Positions 1 through 12,469 of a stretch of 50,714 bases of DNA are shown here, one piece after another. The notes under the pieces were generated by a model, which worked only from the letters and a program-made list of their open reading frames with translations, had not been told where the DNA came from and ran no database searches. Source of the DNA: Haplomitrium mnioides (Eukaryota > Marchantiophyta > Haplomitriopsida > Calobryales); assembly GCA_049999725.1 (NCBI GenBank), contig JBNGIS010034428.1, forward strand, positions 37,584 to 88,297. Direction: 5' to 3'. The first letter of the stretch is position 1. Every line of letters begins with the position of its first letter. The translations under genes and the position numbers were made by a program.

Positions 1-379
1 GAAGAGGCTCCAATCAAATGTATACTTTATTCATGTAAAGCAATATATGATGGAGCTTGTAGGCTAAGAGAAAGAACCATTTCACATCAAGAGAAAAATA
101 CTGTCGCAAATTAAACAACACACATTTTGACAAAACCAAACTATTCATTTGTATTGGTGCATTACTTGACCCAAAAAGCAAACCTTTTTTGGATTACAAA
201 AAAACTCAAAGCTTTATTATTTGAGTGGAAAGATCCTCCAAACCAAAAACATGTACATGTTCAATGGTATGTTTTTGAGGATGAGGATGCCGTTTTGGGA
301 CAAAAATTTCTAGAGAAATAACATCCAAAAAAGAAAATGCAAATACAAGTTACATATCAATGTACTAGATGTACCCAAG
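1..379. other. Left-edge AT-rich stretch, no gene recognised
   Basis: A frame is open on + from about 127 to 321, but it has no ATG start, no recognisable motif and ordinary AT-rich composition. It may be the tail of an old mobile element lying outside the window. Nothing functional is claimed. Confidence 0.4.
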
Positions 380-467
380 ATCATGATACTCTATTTTGAT
401 TTTCTTCTAGCAAAAGATAACCAATTGAGCAAACAACTCTAGTAACCATCAAATCTTTCTTGTTTGA

Positions 468-471
<4 letters not shown>

Positions 472-533
<62 letters not shown>
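472..533. repeat. (GA)n microsatellite
   Basis: About 31 uninterrupted GA dinucleotides lie inside repeat X copy 1. At the matching place copy 2 has only a short purine stretch (near 31023), so the array probably expanded after the copies separated. Confidence 0.97.
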
Positions 534-536
<3 letters not shown>

Positions 537-1089
537 TTATCTATCCTCATGTGTTTGAAAGAAAATCAAATAATATGATCAACACTATGAGAAACTATAA
601 GAATCTAGATGAATCCTTTCAAGATGATTATGAAGAAATAGTAGATTTAAAAAAAGAGAAGAAAAACAAGAAATAGTAAATGAAGTACAGAAAAGAAGAG
701 AAGAAGAGACTAGTGGTTGAATTCATTTATGTTTTTGTTTTTGAAATAGTTTTTTTATATTTTATTGTTAATAAGATAATTTTTACTATGTATATAATTC
801 AATTGTACACATTGTATAAGTTTTTTGAATATTTATATTTAAGTAACTTTTTTGTTGAGATCAAGCTCTATCTATGCATTAATTCTTCAAGGAAAAATAT
901 CGAACTCTATATAAAATCCAAAATATTCCAAGTTTTTAATAATCCATTTTGTTCATCATGGTTCATTGATTTGTAACATTGGCCAATATCCTTCAATAAA
1001 AATAATAATCTTCTATTTTTTGGTCAAACTATTCAAGATTTAAAATATTGTTGTATTCATGCTCACCTACCTATTGCTTAGAAGCATTT

Positions 1090-1560
1090 GGACACCTTGA
1101 CTACTAAATCCTATACACGGATGAACTCCAAATCTAAACTTAGAACCTCAATGAGTGTCTAAACATGCACTAAAGCCTATGTGCGTATGAAATATCAAAG
1201 CCTATGTGTGAAAGGAGTCAAAACTTGAGCTTGGAACCTCTTGCACATATGCACTCCAAAGTAAAACTTAGAATCCCTAGCTAGCTTAGATTGATAAAGC
1301 TTATGCATGCAGAAACTCACAACTCTTGTACATTTAGTTTGGTGAAGCTCATGCAGCTAATTGCTACTGAAATCTAGGCATGAATTGATTCCAAAGCTGA
1401 AGTTAGAACTCTTTGAATGCAGGGATACTCAAGCAAAACTTGGAATCCTTTGCGCTCTTAGATTGATGAAGCTTGTGCCTAGAACTCGGAACCTCCTATG
1501 TGCATGGACTTTAAAGCATAGCTTGGAACCCTTTGCAAGCTTGAGTTGTTAAAGCTTATA
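1090..1560 (+). repeat. Degenerate array of roughly 50-60 bp units
   Basis: Successive blocks repeat the phrases AACTTGGAACC, CCTATGTGCATGGACT and TTGATGAAGCTTGTGCATGCA with irregular spacing and much divergence. The matching part of repeat X copy 2 (about 31520-32170) and a stretch near 49790-50140 have the same flavour. It reads as an old minisatellite inside repeat X. Confidence 0.6.
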
Positions 1561-1841
1561 TGCTTTTGACTTCAAATTATTACCCCAAAGTCTTGCCACG
1601 CTCTACCAAAACTTATTTATTTATTTTTAAATAGTTAATTTCTAATGGCAACATGTTTGTATGCATGAAGTCTGAACTACAAGTTAAATTTTAACATATA
1701 ATAATTTTAAAAACTGTTGGAATTTTGTGGTATTGGAATATTTTCCAACCAAGTTACAAGTTTATATGAAAAAAACACAATTTTGATCTTTTGATTGAAT
1801 TTGATGCTTTCAAAATATTTTCACACAAAACTAAAAATTTC

Positions 1842-1867
<26 letters not shown>
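1842..1867. repeat. Poly(A) tract
   Basis: An uninterrupted run of 26 A. No upstream coding sequence or target duplication marks it as a retroposon tail, so it is recorded only as a homopolymer. Confidence 0.9.
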
Positions 1868-1872
<5 letters not shown>

Positions 1873-2040
1873 ATTAAACTAACTTATTGACAATACAAAA
1901 AATAAGTAAAATAACTTTCAAATTTTTTTCTTAGAAAAATACTCATATTTTCACTAGTTTTGAATACAAAGTTGTTGGTTTTTTGCCAAATTTTTTTTTA
2001 TTGTTCTAAGTAGTATGTTTTTGGTTCATAGTAGTGATTC

Positions 2041-5000
2041 TTGTTGGAAGTCCATGTATGAAGTTCATGTATGCATTAACTCTTCAGGTCCATATGCGTG
2101 CGGACTATGAGGTTTGTCGGAAGTCAAACTTGAATCCCATGCAAACATAGGGTTTGGAAAAAGAAGCAAGCACCAATAGTGCTCCCTTGGTGTGTTGGGA
2201 TTGTTTAACCCTATACTTGCATGAAATGTTGTATATCAGCCAAGCATGGAAAGTTGTAACCCATGCACATATAGATTAAAGAGCCTTGAGGTTCTTTGTT
2301 GAAAAAACCAAACAACAAAGTTCATGAAATTATATGTCTGCTTCTTGTGAGCTTCAATCAAGTCTTTGGTTAAGTTGTTCTTCTCTTTGCTCTACGTTGA
2401 TGACTAAAAGCCCAACATGGGTCATGCTCCTCTCTTTGATCATTGTCACATGGTTGAGGATCCCAAGATTGTATTTCTTGGTCTTGCCACTCCATAAGTA
2501 ATGATACTTTGTGAGATCCTTACTTGTCTAACAAGAAACTAGCCATTTGTGGGCTACTCTACTTAGTTCAATACGCTTGATCAAATCAAGGTATTGAAAA
2601 GTTTTTCTTACTATAGTTGTCTTTTGTGGTTCATTTGTTGCCATCTCACCAAGACAATGAAAGTGTAGAAATCAAAGGACAAAAAAATATAACTAATGGA
2701 TATATCAAAATAGTGATAAAAAAACAGCAATTAACAAAGAAATGCAAATATTGCTCATAAAAAACAAAAACAAAACAACATATCTATATAGAGTAATAAA
2801 AAATAACTTTCTATATGTGTTTCTTTTATGCTTGAAAATTTGAAGTTGGTTTCTTGCCAATTCAAAAAATAAAAAATTTCTGTAGCTTTTCCACATCATT
2901 TTTAATGGTTAAAAAAATCTTTAGTATAAATTGCATTGAAGATTTATATCTTTCTAGTTTTTTGTTTTCCTTTTTCTCTAAAAAATTTTCACTATTTTGT
3001 TATTTTGTGGAATTTTTCCAAGAAGACTATTTCTAATACAAATGTATAATTTGTTGATTTTTTTTTATCAAGTTTCTTAAATTGTTTCTCTTTTTACTAT
3101 ACTTCTATAGCAACGGAGAAATCCTAAAACTCATAATTTGTCCCTTTCTCCAAGTTCTTTTACTCGGATAGGCAACAAGAACAATGCTAAAATGCTCAAA
3201 ATCTTCAAGTTCTACTTTTTTTTCTATCGCTCTCTATTGTAAGTTCTCAAAATATGTTTTAAGAACACTTTCTATTACTTAATAATATGTTTTATGAAAT
3301 TCTCAAATAAGTGAAACGCTACAACTTTCAACTAGACTATCAACTATTGGGTCATCCTCCAACTCTTAGTAACAATTGAAAATAGGTTGGATATTAACAA
3401 TCCCGACCATTAACTGCCTCAAATAACTCACAAATTTTGAATGTCTAGGTTTTTGAAACTCAATTGTTCGACGTTTTCTTCAACACAGAAGTTGGAACAT
3501 CACATTCTTATCTTATCTAACATACAAATGTAATCTGACTTTGATTGATTGCTATGCAAAAAATTATTTAGTTGACTTCTGTCACCCATCACTGTTTTCA
3601 ACGAGGGTATCTTGAACGTCACATGAACTTAGAACTTTTTCTTCCAATGCTTAACTTTATGCTACAACATCAACAATCACTTCTTCTCTTACCAATTAGA
3701 TCTTCCATTAAATTATTTCTAAGACTTAGTAAAAAAAATAGCTCGATGTTAAGACCTTGTTAATTCCTCAACTTGAAGAACTTTTTACGAAGTTATTTGC
3801 CACGTTCTTCTAATAATTCTGTTCACAAAAAAAGTGTTGTAGTGACATATTGGCTTTGACACCCAACATTACAAATAACAACTCTCTTGATCTTCAAACT
3901 TTGCTTGTTATTCCTGACCAACTTTAGACATTAATTATCATAACAATCTTTGACACGCATCAACATTAGTTGGGTCGTGATCTCTTCTCAATGGTCAATC
4001 TTCACAATCTTCACAAACTCTGGTTTTCCTAAGTATTCTCATTTTCAGATGAAGTTCTCCCACAAGTTGGACTCCTAAATAATGGCTCTTTATTATTGGA
4101 CAACTTCCAACTAGTTTAAACATTAGAAAAGTCAAAATTTTTTTTAAGAATCGGGTTATAAAATCATGTCAGAGCTAATAAAAAAACGTTATGAATCTAG
4201 GAACTAACTTTGTTCTGACAAGCTATTTCTTTATTTTTCCAACTTTACATTGAAACCTGCAAGAGCTGCTATAAAAATTTCAAAATTTTTAAAGAGAATG
4301 GGTGAGATAGCCAAATCCTTCATTTCTTGTTTGCTTTCTCCCTCACAACTTCAAATAGCATAAATAACAAGAGGAAAAAAAATGATTGGAATTTTTCAAG
4401 ATTTTTGCTCTCTAAATTTTCTTATAGCTAGATAAAAAGGTGATCATCTTTCAAATTTAAAATCTAACGAGAGAAAGATTGGTGAACAAAAAGTAGAAAA
4501 TGTGATGGCCAATATTTTGAGGAAAAATATGCCAATAATACAACAAAATATGTCTTTGGGTGATGGTCTTGGGAATCAACCCTATGCACACATGCAATCC
4601 AACATAGAAGTCAAGTAAAAAAAGCTAACTCCTTCATGTGATTTCCAAAACAGTTGACCTTTTACGTGATGGGCTTTGACACTCCAACTAGACTTCCTTA
4701 CTAGAGAAGCATAGGTCCTCCAGAGGAAAAAGAGTACAAGAGTGACATATTGAAGAATGCTCAACTACAATCATGCCAACATGATGAGAATGTTGTTAAC
4801 GCGTCTTCATTAGTACATGACAACAAAGATGAATTTCAAGAAAACAATGTATTTGTTGCTTCTACTCTTAGAAGAGAATTCCAAGACTCATTCAGTTTTT
4901 ATTGCAAAATATTGTCACCTTTAGTAAATTTCAATCAAATAGTTACTTATACTCAAGTTGGAGTGGAAACCTCATCACCAATAGCATCTCAATAAGGGAA

Positions 5001-6230
5001 ACAACCAATTGAGTCACTGAGAGAAATTTCAATGAATAATTCACATCAAAAAATGTTTCTCTAGAGTTATCACCAATGGTTCCAACAACTCTAGAAAAAA
5101 CGTTTCTTAATATTCAAGATTTTGGTGAGAATATAGTTTCAGCTTGGTAGAGTTCTTTCAACATAGAAATTTGTATGCCAGGTTTTAAGAAGTACATTTC
5201 GAAATGGAAATATACTTTGGATGATGCAACAAATCTTGAAGATAATGCTTTGTCTCCAATGGCTGGATTTGTACATGGACTAATTCAACCACCCAACATA
5301 AGAGTTCTTTATATGGACCAAAATCCAAACAAGTAAATCCTTTATATGATAGTTCGTTGTAGAAAGTCAATTATGACAAGAGTTTTATTAAGAAAAAGCT
5401 TGATTCTGGATCAATCATGAAGATGAGGAGAATTTTATGTTGTTGAAATAATTTTTTGTCATTTTGCAAAATAGATTCTATCCAAACAATCAAAGAAAAA
5501 TAGGTTTGGCAAAATATGAAGAATTGAGATATATTTTTATAATGGGAGTCATCAAGAAAAGATTCAAAATTATCAAGTTAATGTAGTTTTATGGCGGTAC
5601 TATTGTATTTAGAACAATATTCAAGTTAATATTATCTATATGGAATGAGAGAATCCAAAAGATGCAAGAACTAAGAAATGTAGACCTTAGAGGCTCTTTT
5701 GGAAAGAGAGATTGTCTATTGGAGAGGTATTTGCATGTAAATAGATGGAAAATTTCTTTCAAAAACACGATGAGAGAATTCTAACTCATGAAACATAAAA
5801 TTTGCGCGATAATTTTACAAAATAGGAAGTTTATAATTACTATACAACTTATTTGAAAAGTTGGATCTAGTGCATTTTATGTTACTCTAGTTTTATAAAG
5901 CATTAGAGAACTCACTTTCCAAATGTCAAAATTTCCAAACACAATAGATTTGATTTTTGTGAAATGTGTGAAGAGATTAAATCAGTTGTGAGAGAGATTC
6001 GATTTAGAGTTTGACAAAGATAAACAAACTTTTTGGTTTTTGTTTTTTAAGACACACTTGTGTTTTTTCTATTTCTTTTGAAATACCCTATGCTCTCACT
6101 AGAGACTTAATCTGATTTCAAAAAAATATGGATTCTAGGTTGAATATAGATCTTACTTTTAGTTCTATTTTGAATATGAGATTTTTGGTGTGAAAAACAT
6201 CCTTATTTTTTTTCTTTTAATATTATTACA
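2041..6230. other. AT-rich intergenic stretch, no intact gene
   Basis: More than 4 kb of strongly AT-rich sequence with only short open frames on either strand. I see no gene, RNA gene, LTR pair or array. One coding-like patch (about 4750-5340) is listed separately. Confidence 0.55.
4750..5336 (+). pseudogene. Possible relic of an unidentified coding sequence
   Basis: An 81-codon frame (4750-4995) is followed, after stops and shifts, by a frame open from about 5156 to 5336. The second frame has a protein-like composition, including WKYTLDDATN and LIQPPNIRVLYMD. No family is recognised. The stretch is AT-rich like its surroundings, so chance open frames remain possible. If real it is a broken gene or transposon fragment. 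Confidence 0.2.
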
Positions 6231-6233
6231 AAC

Positions 6234-7112
6234 TCAGTGTTGTTGTTTTTTTACCTTATGCACATATAAGACTCTATATACCTAAATGATTAGTTTCTTC
6301 TTTTGTTCTAATATTATCCAAAACTTTATATTGTAGTTTATAACCCATTACATATAAGAGACTTAATGCGTTCATCAGATTGGTTCCCTCTTTTGTTCTC
6401 TTATGTAATTAAAAAATTTCTATTACATTTGAGACTCTCAATATGTAGGAGACTCTATGCACATATAGGACTTGTTGTTGCACATGGGGCTTTCTAAACA
6501 CAAAAGATTTGTTTCTTTTATTGTCCTCTTATTATTATATATCTTTTTCTACATACAAGATTCAAAGCACGTTTGAGACTTCATACACATATCAAATTTT
6601 TTGTTGTTGTTGTTTGTAACCCTTTGCGTGTATAGGACTCCTAGAGAATTCGAGATTTGTTTTCTCTATTGTTCTCTTAATATTAGGAGCGATTGTTGTG
6701 GTTTGTGGCCTCTTACGCTAAAGAGACCTTATACCCGTATGGGATTTATTGTTGTTGTTTGTAACCCCTTGTGTGTCTTGGACACCATAGACGCATGCAA
6801 TTCATTTCCTCTATTCTTCTCTTATAATTATATAGTTAGTGTTGTAGTTTGTAACCCATTGCGAGTAAGAGACTCCATACATACATGAGATTCAATTCTC
6901 TTGTGTTTTCTTATTATTGTATATGTAGGATTCTTCTTACACAACTAAGACTCCTTGTCTACAAGAGACTCCATGCACATATAAGATCTATTATTGTTGT
7001 TTGTAACCCACTATGTATTTGGGACTCCTTGAGCACTATTGAATTGTTGAGCTCATATAGGATCTATTATTGTTGTTTGTAACCCCCTATGTATTTGGGA
7101 CTCCTTGAGCAC
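6234..7112 (+). repeat. Degenerate tandem array (about 110-bp units), left half
   Basis: Several units share the order GTTTGTAACCC(A/C)TTG, then AGAGACTCCATAC, then CATATGAGATTTG, then CCTCTATTGTTCTCTTAT. Examples start near 6331, 6601, 6693, 6750, 6840 and 6990. The same phrases resume at 19925, directly after the outer copia 3' LTR, so the array was continuous before that element inserted. Confidence 0.75.
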
Positions 7113-7137
7113 TATTGAATTATTGAGCTCAGATAGG
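6986..7137 (+). repeat. 76-bp tandem duplication spanning the copia 5' junction
   Basis: Units 6986-7061 and 7062-7137 are near-identical. Both contain array sequence (ATCTATTATTGTTG) followed by the junction GAGCAC/TATTGAATT and about the first 25 bp of the outer copia LTR, ending ATAGG. The first unit is therefore a duplicate made after the element inserted. Confidence 0.85.
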
Positions 7138-7332
7138 CTGCTAGGTTGACCTTGCATCCCTTCTAGTTTAGTTAGGGTTAGCTAAATATGTGGGGATGAT
7201 CTGAAGCTACACATAAGCACTCCTCTCTTGATGCATTATTGAAGCCATTTAAGCTCTTATGTGAATATAGAGAATTCTCCACCCTCTATGTATGTGATTC
7301 ATGAGATTGAGAGCAATGTGTGAATTTTAACA
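7113..7332 (+). repeat. 5' LTR of outer copia
   Basis: The LTR begins TATTGAATTATTGAG (an ancestral TGTTGAA start is likely) and ends TTTTAACA. It aligns throughout with 19706-19924. A primer-binding site follows directly. Confidence 0.92.
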
Positions 7333-7350
7333 TGATATTAGAGCAGGTTC
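7333..7350 (+). promoter_or_regulatory. Primer-binding site of outer copia (decayed)
   Basis: TGATATTAGAGCAGG lies immediately after the LTR. It matches the usual initiator-tRNA-Met site TGGTATCAGAGC except for one G-to-A and one C-to-T change. Confidence 0.85.
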
Positions 7351-8701
7351 AAGAATTGGCGTCACATTGTGGAGCACAAACAATTTGAGTAGAAGTCAAA
7401 AAGGAAAAAGGAGAAAAAACAAACCTTCATCAAAGCAGTTGCAGATTGTCGAATCGATTGCAGAAAAGAAGATTGCAGAAAAATTATGGAGAAGAAATTG
7501 CTGATATCTATTGAAGGAAGATTTTTTGCCAAGGAATTGAAGGCTGTTGAAGAACCAAAGGACATCAAGAAGAAGGGCTCACTATTTTTCTAGGTTTTTT
7601 AGCATTCGAAGAAAAGTGCTAGCTGTTTGTGGAAGAAACAACTTGAAGAAAATTGAACCTGGTTTGAGGCAGAAATCAAACAATTTTTGGTGTGCCTAAG
7701 TTGAAGGCAAATTGCCAGGGAGAGGCGATTTGAGTGCAAGTCAAATAAAGAGATTTGAAGCAAAACTTGCAGAATTTTGCTCGTTGATTCAATGTTGCTG
7801 GTGAAGAAATCACAACAACAAAGCGAGTAGGTCGTTGGTGAAGAACTCAAGTAGAAATCAATAGGGGTCTTGTTTGCTAAGTGAGGAAAAATTTAAGAAG
7901 GGGGTTCTGATTTGTGATTGAGGAACAATCAAAGAAGGTAGAGGTAGAGTCGAAGCAACCGTAGAGGAAGTCTGCTCGTTGAGTTGTTGTAGCAAAAATT
8001 GCAGCAAAAATTTCAAGTGTTATATTTGCTAGCGAAGAGGACATGAAGAGGGTAGTATTGAAGTAGAATCAAAGGGGGTGTGGTAGGAGAGTCACTGCTG
8101 CAAAAATTGTAGTAGGAGTCAAAGACATTATTCTGTTTGGGTGGAAGAGAAAACAAAGAAGACAAGGCAAGAATCAAGAGCTTTCATATCTCATTGAAGA
8201 AGAATCAAATGAGGAGATCAGAAGAATATGGACTGCAAAAATTGATTAGAAATCAGGTTCCAAGTAGAAGGGAAAATTTTCTAAGAAGGAAGAGTTTTTA
8301 TTTGGAGCGGGTGTTGCTTTAACTGGGCAAAATAAGCTGGAGAAGACAAAGAGGAGCTCCTTTGTAGTGAAGAACAGATCAGAGGTGTTGTAGAAGAATC
8401 GATAAGCATATCTGCTTTGGTGGAAATTGTCAAGTGGAGAAGCATCAATTCAAGGATTAGCAACCAAAAGTAATCTCAAAGGCAGTAGTGAAGGTTTTTG
8501 TTTTTTCATATGTTGCTAAAAGACCTAAAACTTGCTGCATATAAGCTCATCACCTAATCCATTGATTGATGTCCAGGGATCCATTCCATGTGATACAAAA
8601 ACCTGAATTCCTTGAAATGTGAAGTTGTACATAGATTGGAGTTTTCTTAAGCCAGCAGAGAAGCAATTTGATTGCAAAAAGATCTATATCACAACTTGAA
8701 T
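7351..8701 (+). other. Leader of outer copia
   Basis: About 1.35 kb of purine-rich sequence between the primer-binding site and gag. It contains many loose repeats of the phrases GTTGAAGAA, AGAAATCAAA and GCAAAAATTG, and no open frame of note on +. Open frames on - here are antisense by-products. Confidence 0.6.
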
Positions 8702-9640
8702 ATGATAGACAGAATTTCTTAGATAATTAGTGAGAAATTGACCGAAAACAATTATAGTGTCTGGTCAGTAAGAATAACAAACTTTATCACGAGAAGAGGT
8801 TACTTGGTATCCATCATACGAGATGAAATTGAGTTGGTATTAGGCCCATCCCTATCTAGTGAAGAGATGTTGGTCTTCAAGACTACATAGAGAAGGTCTA
8901 TCAGTTGCTGTACTAGCTAACTATCAATGTCGATGACAAAATGATGGGTACATGTTAGTAACCAAGACACCCAAGGAAGCTTGGGATATCCTGAAAGAGA
9001 GATATGCCATTACGTTAGATGCAAGCAAGCTGACATTGCAAATGGAATTCTTTAATCTACAAAAAGCGAAAATGAACATAAATGCCTTTGCTCTAAAAAT
9101 AAATTACTAGCTCAACAACTATCAAATGTCGGAGAGGAAGTGAAGGAGAGTGCTATGGTGGTAGTTTTCTTGAATAGACTAGGCAAAGAATATAAACAAT
9201 TCAAAACGTCACTGAGTACAAGGTAAGGAACCACATCCTTCTCATAGTTTATTGCTATGTTAGTGGTAGAAGAACTTGACATTGGAGGAGGTACCTCAAG
9301 TAGTCAAGAGCAAGCATTATACTCTAATAAGGGTAGAGGATGAGGAGGCAAGAGCTATGGCAGAAGTGGATATAGTAGAGGTCACTCAAACGACAATGCC
9401 AATCAAACCATTTTGATTGTAGAGGTCAGTTCAGAGGCAGAGGGAGTAATAGTGGACAAGGAAGTCAACAACAACATTCAAGGGAAGATTGTTTTTATTG
9501 TGGTAAGCTAGGTCACATGGAAAAAGACTGCTACAAAAAGCATAATGATATAAGAAACAATAGAGTGTAGAGGAACTATGCAAGTTCCAACAAGACAAAT
9601 GATGAGATATTGTTTGTCATGAACATGGGTATTCATCTAC
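8702..9640 (+). pseudogene. Outer copia gag (capsid/nucleocapsid) pseudogene
   Basis: The ATG at 8702 opens a frame that reads the copia gag N-terminus, with a stop after six codons and then SEKLTENNYSVWS. More stops and shifts follow. Near 9490-9531 a zinc knuckle remains, CFYCGKLGHMEKDC, with all CX2CX4HX4C residues present. Gag would form the particle and bind element RNA. The frame is broken, so no product is expected. Confidence 0.85.
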
Positions 9641-10164
9641 AATGTATGGGAAACAAAAAAATGATAGAGATAAATGGTTTGTTAATTCTAGATGTTCTAA
9701 TCACATGACATGCCATAGAGAGTGGTTCAATGAAGCTATAAACATGAGTACACCTAGATATGTGGAGACATGTGGCTCAACTATACATCCTACCCATCAT
9801 ATTGGTAGCATGCTTATAGTACTAGAGAATGGCAAAACAAAGTGCTATTTGATGTTATGCATGTGCCAATGATTCAGAAAAATCTGATCTCAATTGGATA
9901 GTGTGTAGAGCAAAACATGCAGATCAAATTTAATCCCATTGATGTCTTTGTTGACGATTGGGGGAATAACTGTAACTTGATCATGAAAGGAAGCAGAAGT
10001 GGTATGATGTTTACACTAGATGTGAGCATGCCTAAAATTTCAGAAGTAATGTTTGTACACGATACATGAGTAGTGTTAGATATAGAGATATTGCACAAGA
10101 GGATTGGTTATGTCAATGTACAAAGGCTAAGAAATATGCAAAGTTTAGGAGGGGTAGTCAGTAG
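9641..10164 (+). pseudogene. Outer copia protease and pre-integrase pseudogene
   Basis: A 76-codon frame (9642-9872) carries the aspartic protease region as WFVNSRCSNHMTC. The family reads DSG at this place, so both the catalytic Asp (now Asn) and the Gly (now Arg) are lost, each by a G-to-A type change. After further stops the pre-integrase motif follows (LHKRIGYVNVQRLRNMQS, about 10090-10145). The reading frame then stops abruptly at 10169 because of the inserted element and resumes at 17123 with LPKFKVKGVQ. Confidence 0.85.
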
Positions 10165-10187
10165 GCTGCTATGGGAGCACGATTGCT

Positions 10188-10231
10188 GACAGGAAATCAG
10201 AAGTAGCTCGACAGGAAATCAAAAGTAGCTC
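10188..10231 (+). repeat. Two 22-bp tandem units
   Basis: GACAGGAAATCAGAAGTAGC and GACAGGAAATCAAAAGTAGC, each followed by TC, lie head to tail 18 bp inside the 5' end of the G-rich element. They differ at one G/A position. Confidence 0.9.
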
Positions 10232-11317
10232 GAATAAGTTCTTTTCGACGCGGTGGAGTAAGAAGGAAATGGTAAAGCTTTAAGTTTTGGATTAATGAGT
10301 GCAAAATTGTAAGATGTAAGGATTAGAGGAATAGTTTTGATATCATTGGCCAAGGAGAGAGGGCTAAATAATGAAGAAGTGATGTCCTTTTTAGTGGGGG
10401 GAAAAAAATTGTAAAACTAATCTAGTCGTTGAGGGCTAGCCAACCCCTATCAGTCTACATGTGTGTTGATGGACAGCTTGCCTAAGAGCCAGTGGAAGTG
10501 TATATGTCGGAGGACAAGTTGCCTTGTTGTTGTGTGCCTTGAACTAGGTATGTCCAGGGGCAGAGTATTAAGCGGTGATCTTATACCCCTGTGGGGATGC
10601 CTCTAGAAGGGTGATTAGAGTCAAATGTTTATATAGTGCTTTTGACTTATGACATAATACTTATGGGATATTTGGAGGTGGCTGGGGAAAGCCATCTGTT
10701 ACAAAGCATTCAAGGGAGCCATGAGTGTTTGGATCAAGATGAGAATCCGAAGATGAGGAAGAGATTTTTGGAATCGATCAGCTATGAATAAGGGGAATTA
10801 ATCGGAATTGAAGGATGATCGTTTGCTGTGCGAAGGAGGAGATGAGATTTGTAATGATCCGATACGAAGTGGAAGATCTACGAATGAAAGGTAAGATTGA
10901 TCAGCGTTGAAGGCTTTTGAAAGAATCGAATGTCGTAAAATTTAAGGAATAAAATCTGCAAAGCGAATTCTTGAGAAGGAATGATCGATGGTTTGGTTAA
11001 GAAGAAGGTTCGTTGGCACGGAGTTTTCTGATGACGAATAAAGGTGCTTGGGGAAATCAAATTGAGGCGATATTGCAAATAGATCTGCGTGAGTACCTGG
11101 TGTGGAAATGCTCCTGCTGCGAAAGGAAGAATTGTATTATGAAAGGAATCGAAGTGAAGATTGGTCGTGCGTGATAGGCCGATGAGGAAATGTGTGGAAG
11201 CGAATAAAGTGGGAATTAATCGGATCAGCGAGGAAGTGACCGACGACAAATTTCTGCTGTGTGAATAATTGGAATTGGAAGGAATTGAAAATTTTAAAGA
11301 CATAAGAAAGGATTGAA

Positions 11318-11620
11318 AGCGTAGTCCGTGAAGTGTGGTCCGTGGTCTGTGAGCGGAAGCGTGGTCCGTGGTCCATGAATGAGAGTCTGTGAGTCCGAAG
11401 AAGGCTTCGGAACTTTGTGTTACGTTGTGGGGAACCCCAATTAAGGGGGTTCCGATTTGCTTTCCGATGTGGGGAACCCTGGTTACGGGGGATTTAGTTT
11501 TGTGTCCGTGTGGGGATCTGAAGTGGGACACCTCGGTTTAAATGGTTCCAATGGGGATTACGAAGTGGGGAGCACCGGTTAGGAAGGTTGCTTTCCGAGG
11601 AGATCAACGAAAGGATGCTT
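11318..11620 (+). repeat. Degenerate short repeats in the G-rich element
   Basis: GTGGTCCGTGGTC recurs at 11336-11376. From 11424 loose units of GTGGGGAACCCC..GGTTCCGA..TTGCTTTCCGA recur at 11424, 11469 and about 11560. They account for the long antisense open frame at 10878-11531. Confidence 0.6.
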
Positions 11621-12469
11621 GGAGAAATGGTGATATATGAAACAGCGACTTATCGGTGTTTTGTGCGGAAAAAGAAAGGAAGGTGTGTGAGGAAAGAAGT
11701 TTGAATGGCGAATCAATGATTTGATATGGTTTCGGTGTGGAAGTCGAACTGAAAGTTCGAAAGGGCGAAACGACTACTATGCGGAATTTGAAAAGTTTGA
11801 ATTTGAAGTGGAAGAGTTAGTGAAACTTCGGAATTAGTATAATAACGATTAGTAGTGATTTGTTCTTATGGCGAGTTTAGTTCCTGTAAGTTAGTGAAAG
11901 AGTGTTATTTAGTTTAAGAACGGCTTGTGAGTTGTTAGTTCTTATTTTAAACTTAGTGTAAAGAAGTTAGCGTATAGAGAAGTAAGTTAGTTTGAATTGG
12001 AATTAGAATGACTGTTATTGTCAGTTGAGCAGGACAGGGGGTACAAGCATGTTGGGGAGTTCCTGTTTTGCTGGTTAGTCTCATTGTACATGTATGCTTC
12101 AAGAAATATACAGAGAGTTCATGTCTGTGAGGTCCCCTGCTCATGGTTGTTGATTGCAGATTCATGAGGAGCAGTTTGAGGAAGGAACAAGGATTTGCAG
12201 TTAGAGTTGGTTGGTGAATGTTTTGCAGGTTTGCAATTGAAGAAAGCAGCCATGTACCATTAGAGGAGTGCATGTCAGGAGTTGCCTGAGTGTGTCCTAT
12301 TGGTGGGCTTGGGTTATGAGTTCCAGGTTGTAAATCTGTGAGAGGTTTAGTGGCAAATCAATTCTGCTTAAAGTTATGTTATGTTTTGTGATTGTTAAAG
12401 TTTTAAAGAGAGAACCTTCTGTGGTATATCAGTCAGTGGATACTGGTTGGTGGGTTGCAGTAGAGCAAG

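Larger units (their letters stand above)
380..2040 (+). repeat. Repeat X, copy 1 (diverged dispersed repeat)
   Basis: This stretch matches 30938-32630 in the same order and orientation over about 1.7 kb, with many substitutions and small indels. Shared landmarks are TTTCTTCTAGCA near the start, CAAGGAAAAATATC near 890 (31330 in copy 2), ATAAAATCCAAAA near 912, a middle section of short degenerate units around GCATGGACT and CTTGGAACC, and an end near GGTTCATAGTA (2015 here, about 32605 in copy 2). No long open frame survives in either copy. It may be an old transposon of unknown class or a segmental duplicate. Copy 1 carries a long GA microsatellite that copy 2 lacks. Confidence 0.75.

Noticed and set aside
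464-676. 70-codon open frame with Arg-Glu repeats
   Set aside because: It is the GA microsatellite translated; no homology or context.
6234-7112. CRISPR-like array
   Set aside because: Units are degenerate, spacers are not unique and the context is eukaryotic; it is a decayed tandem repeat.
7362-7850. Minus-strand frames in the outer copia leader
   Set aside because: Antisense to purine-rich leader repeats; no domain.
10878-11531. 217-codon minus-strand open frame
   Set aside because: It lies antisense to the G-rich element. The C-rich complement has few stops and the composition is repeat-driven; no motif is present.
11953-12273. 106-codon minus-strand open frame
   Set aside because: Same bias-driven cause within the G-rich element.
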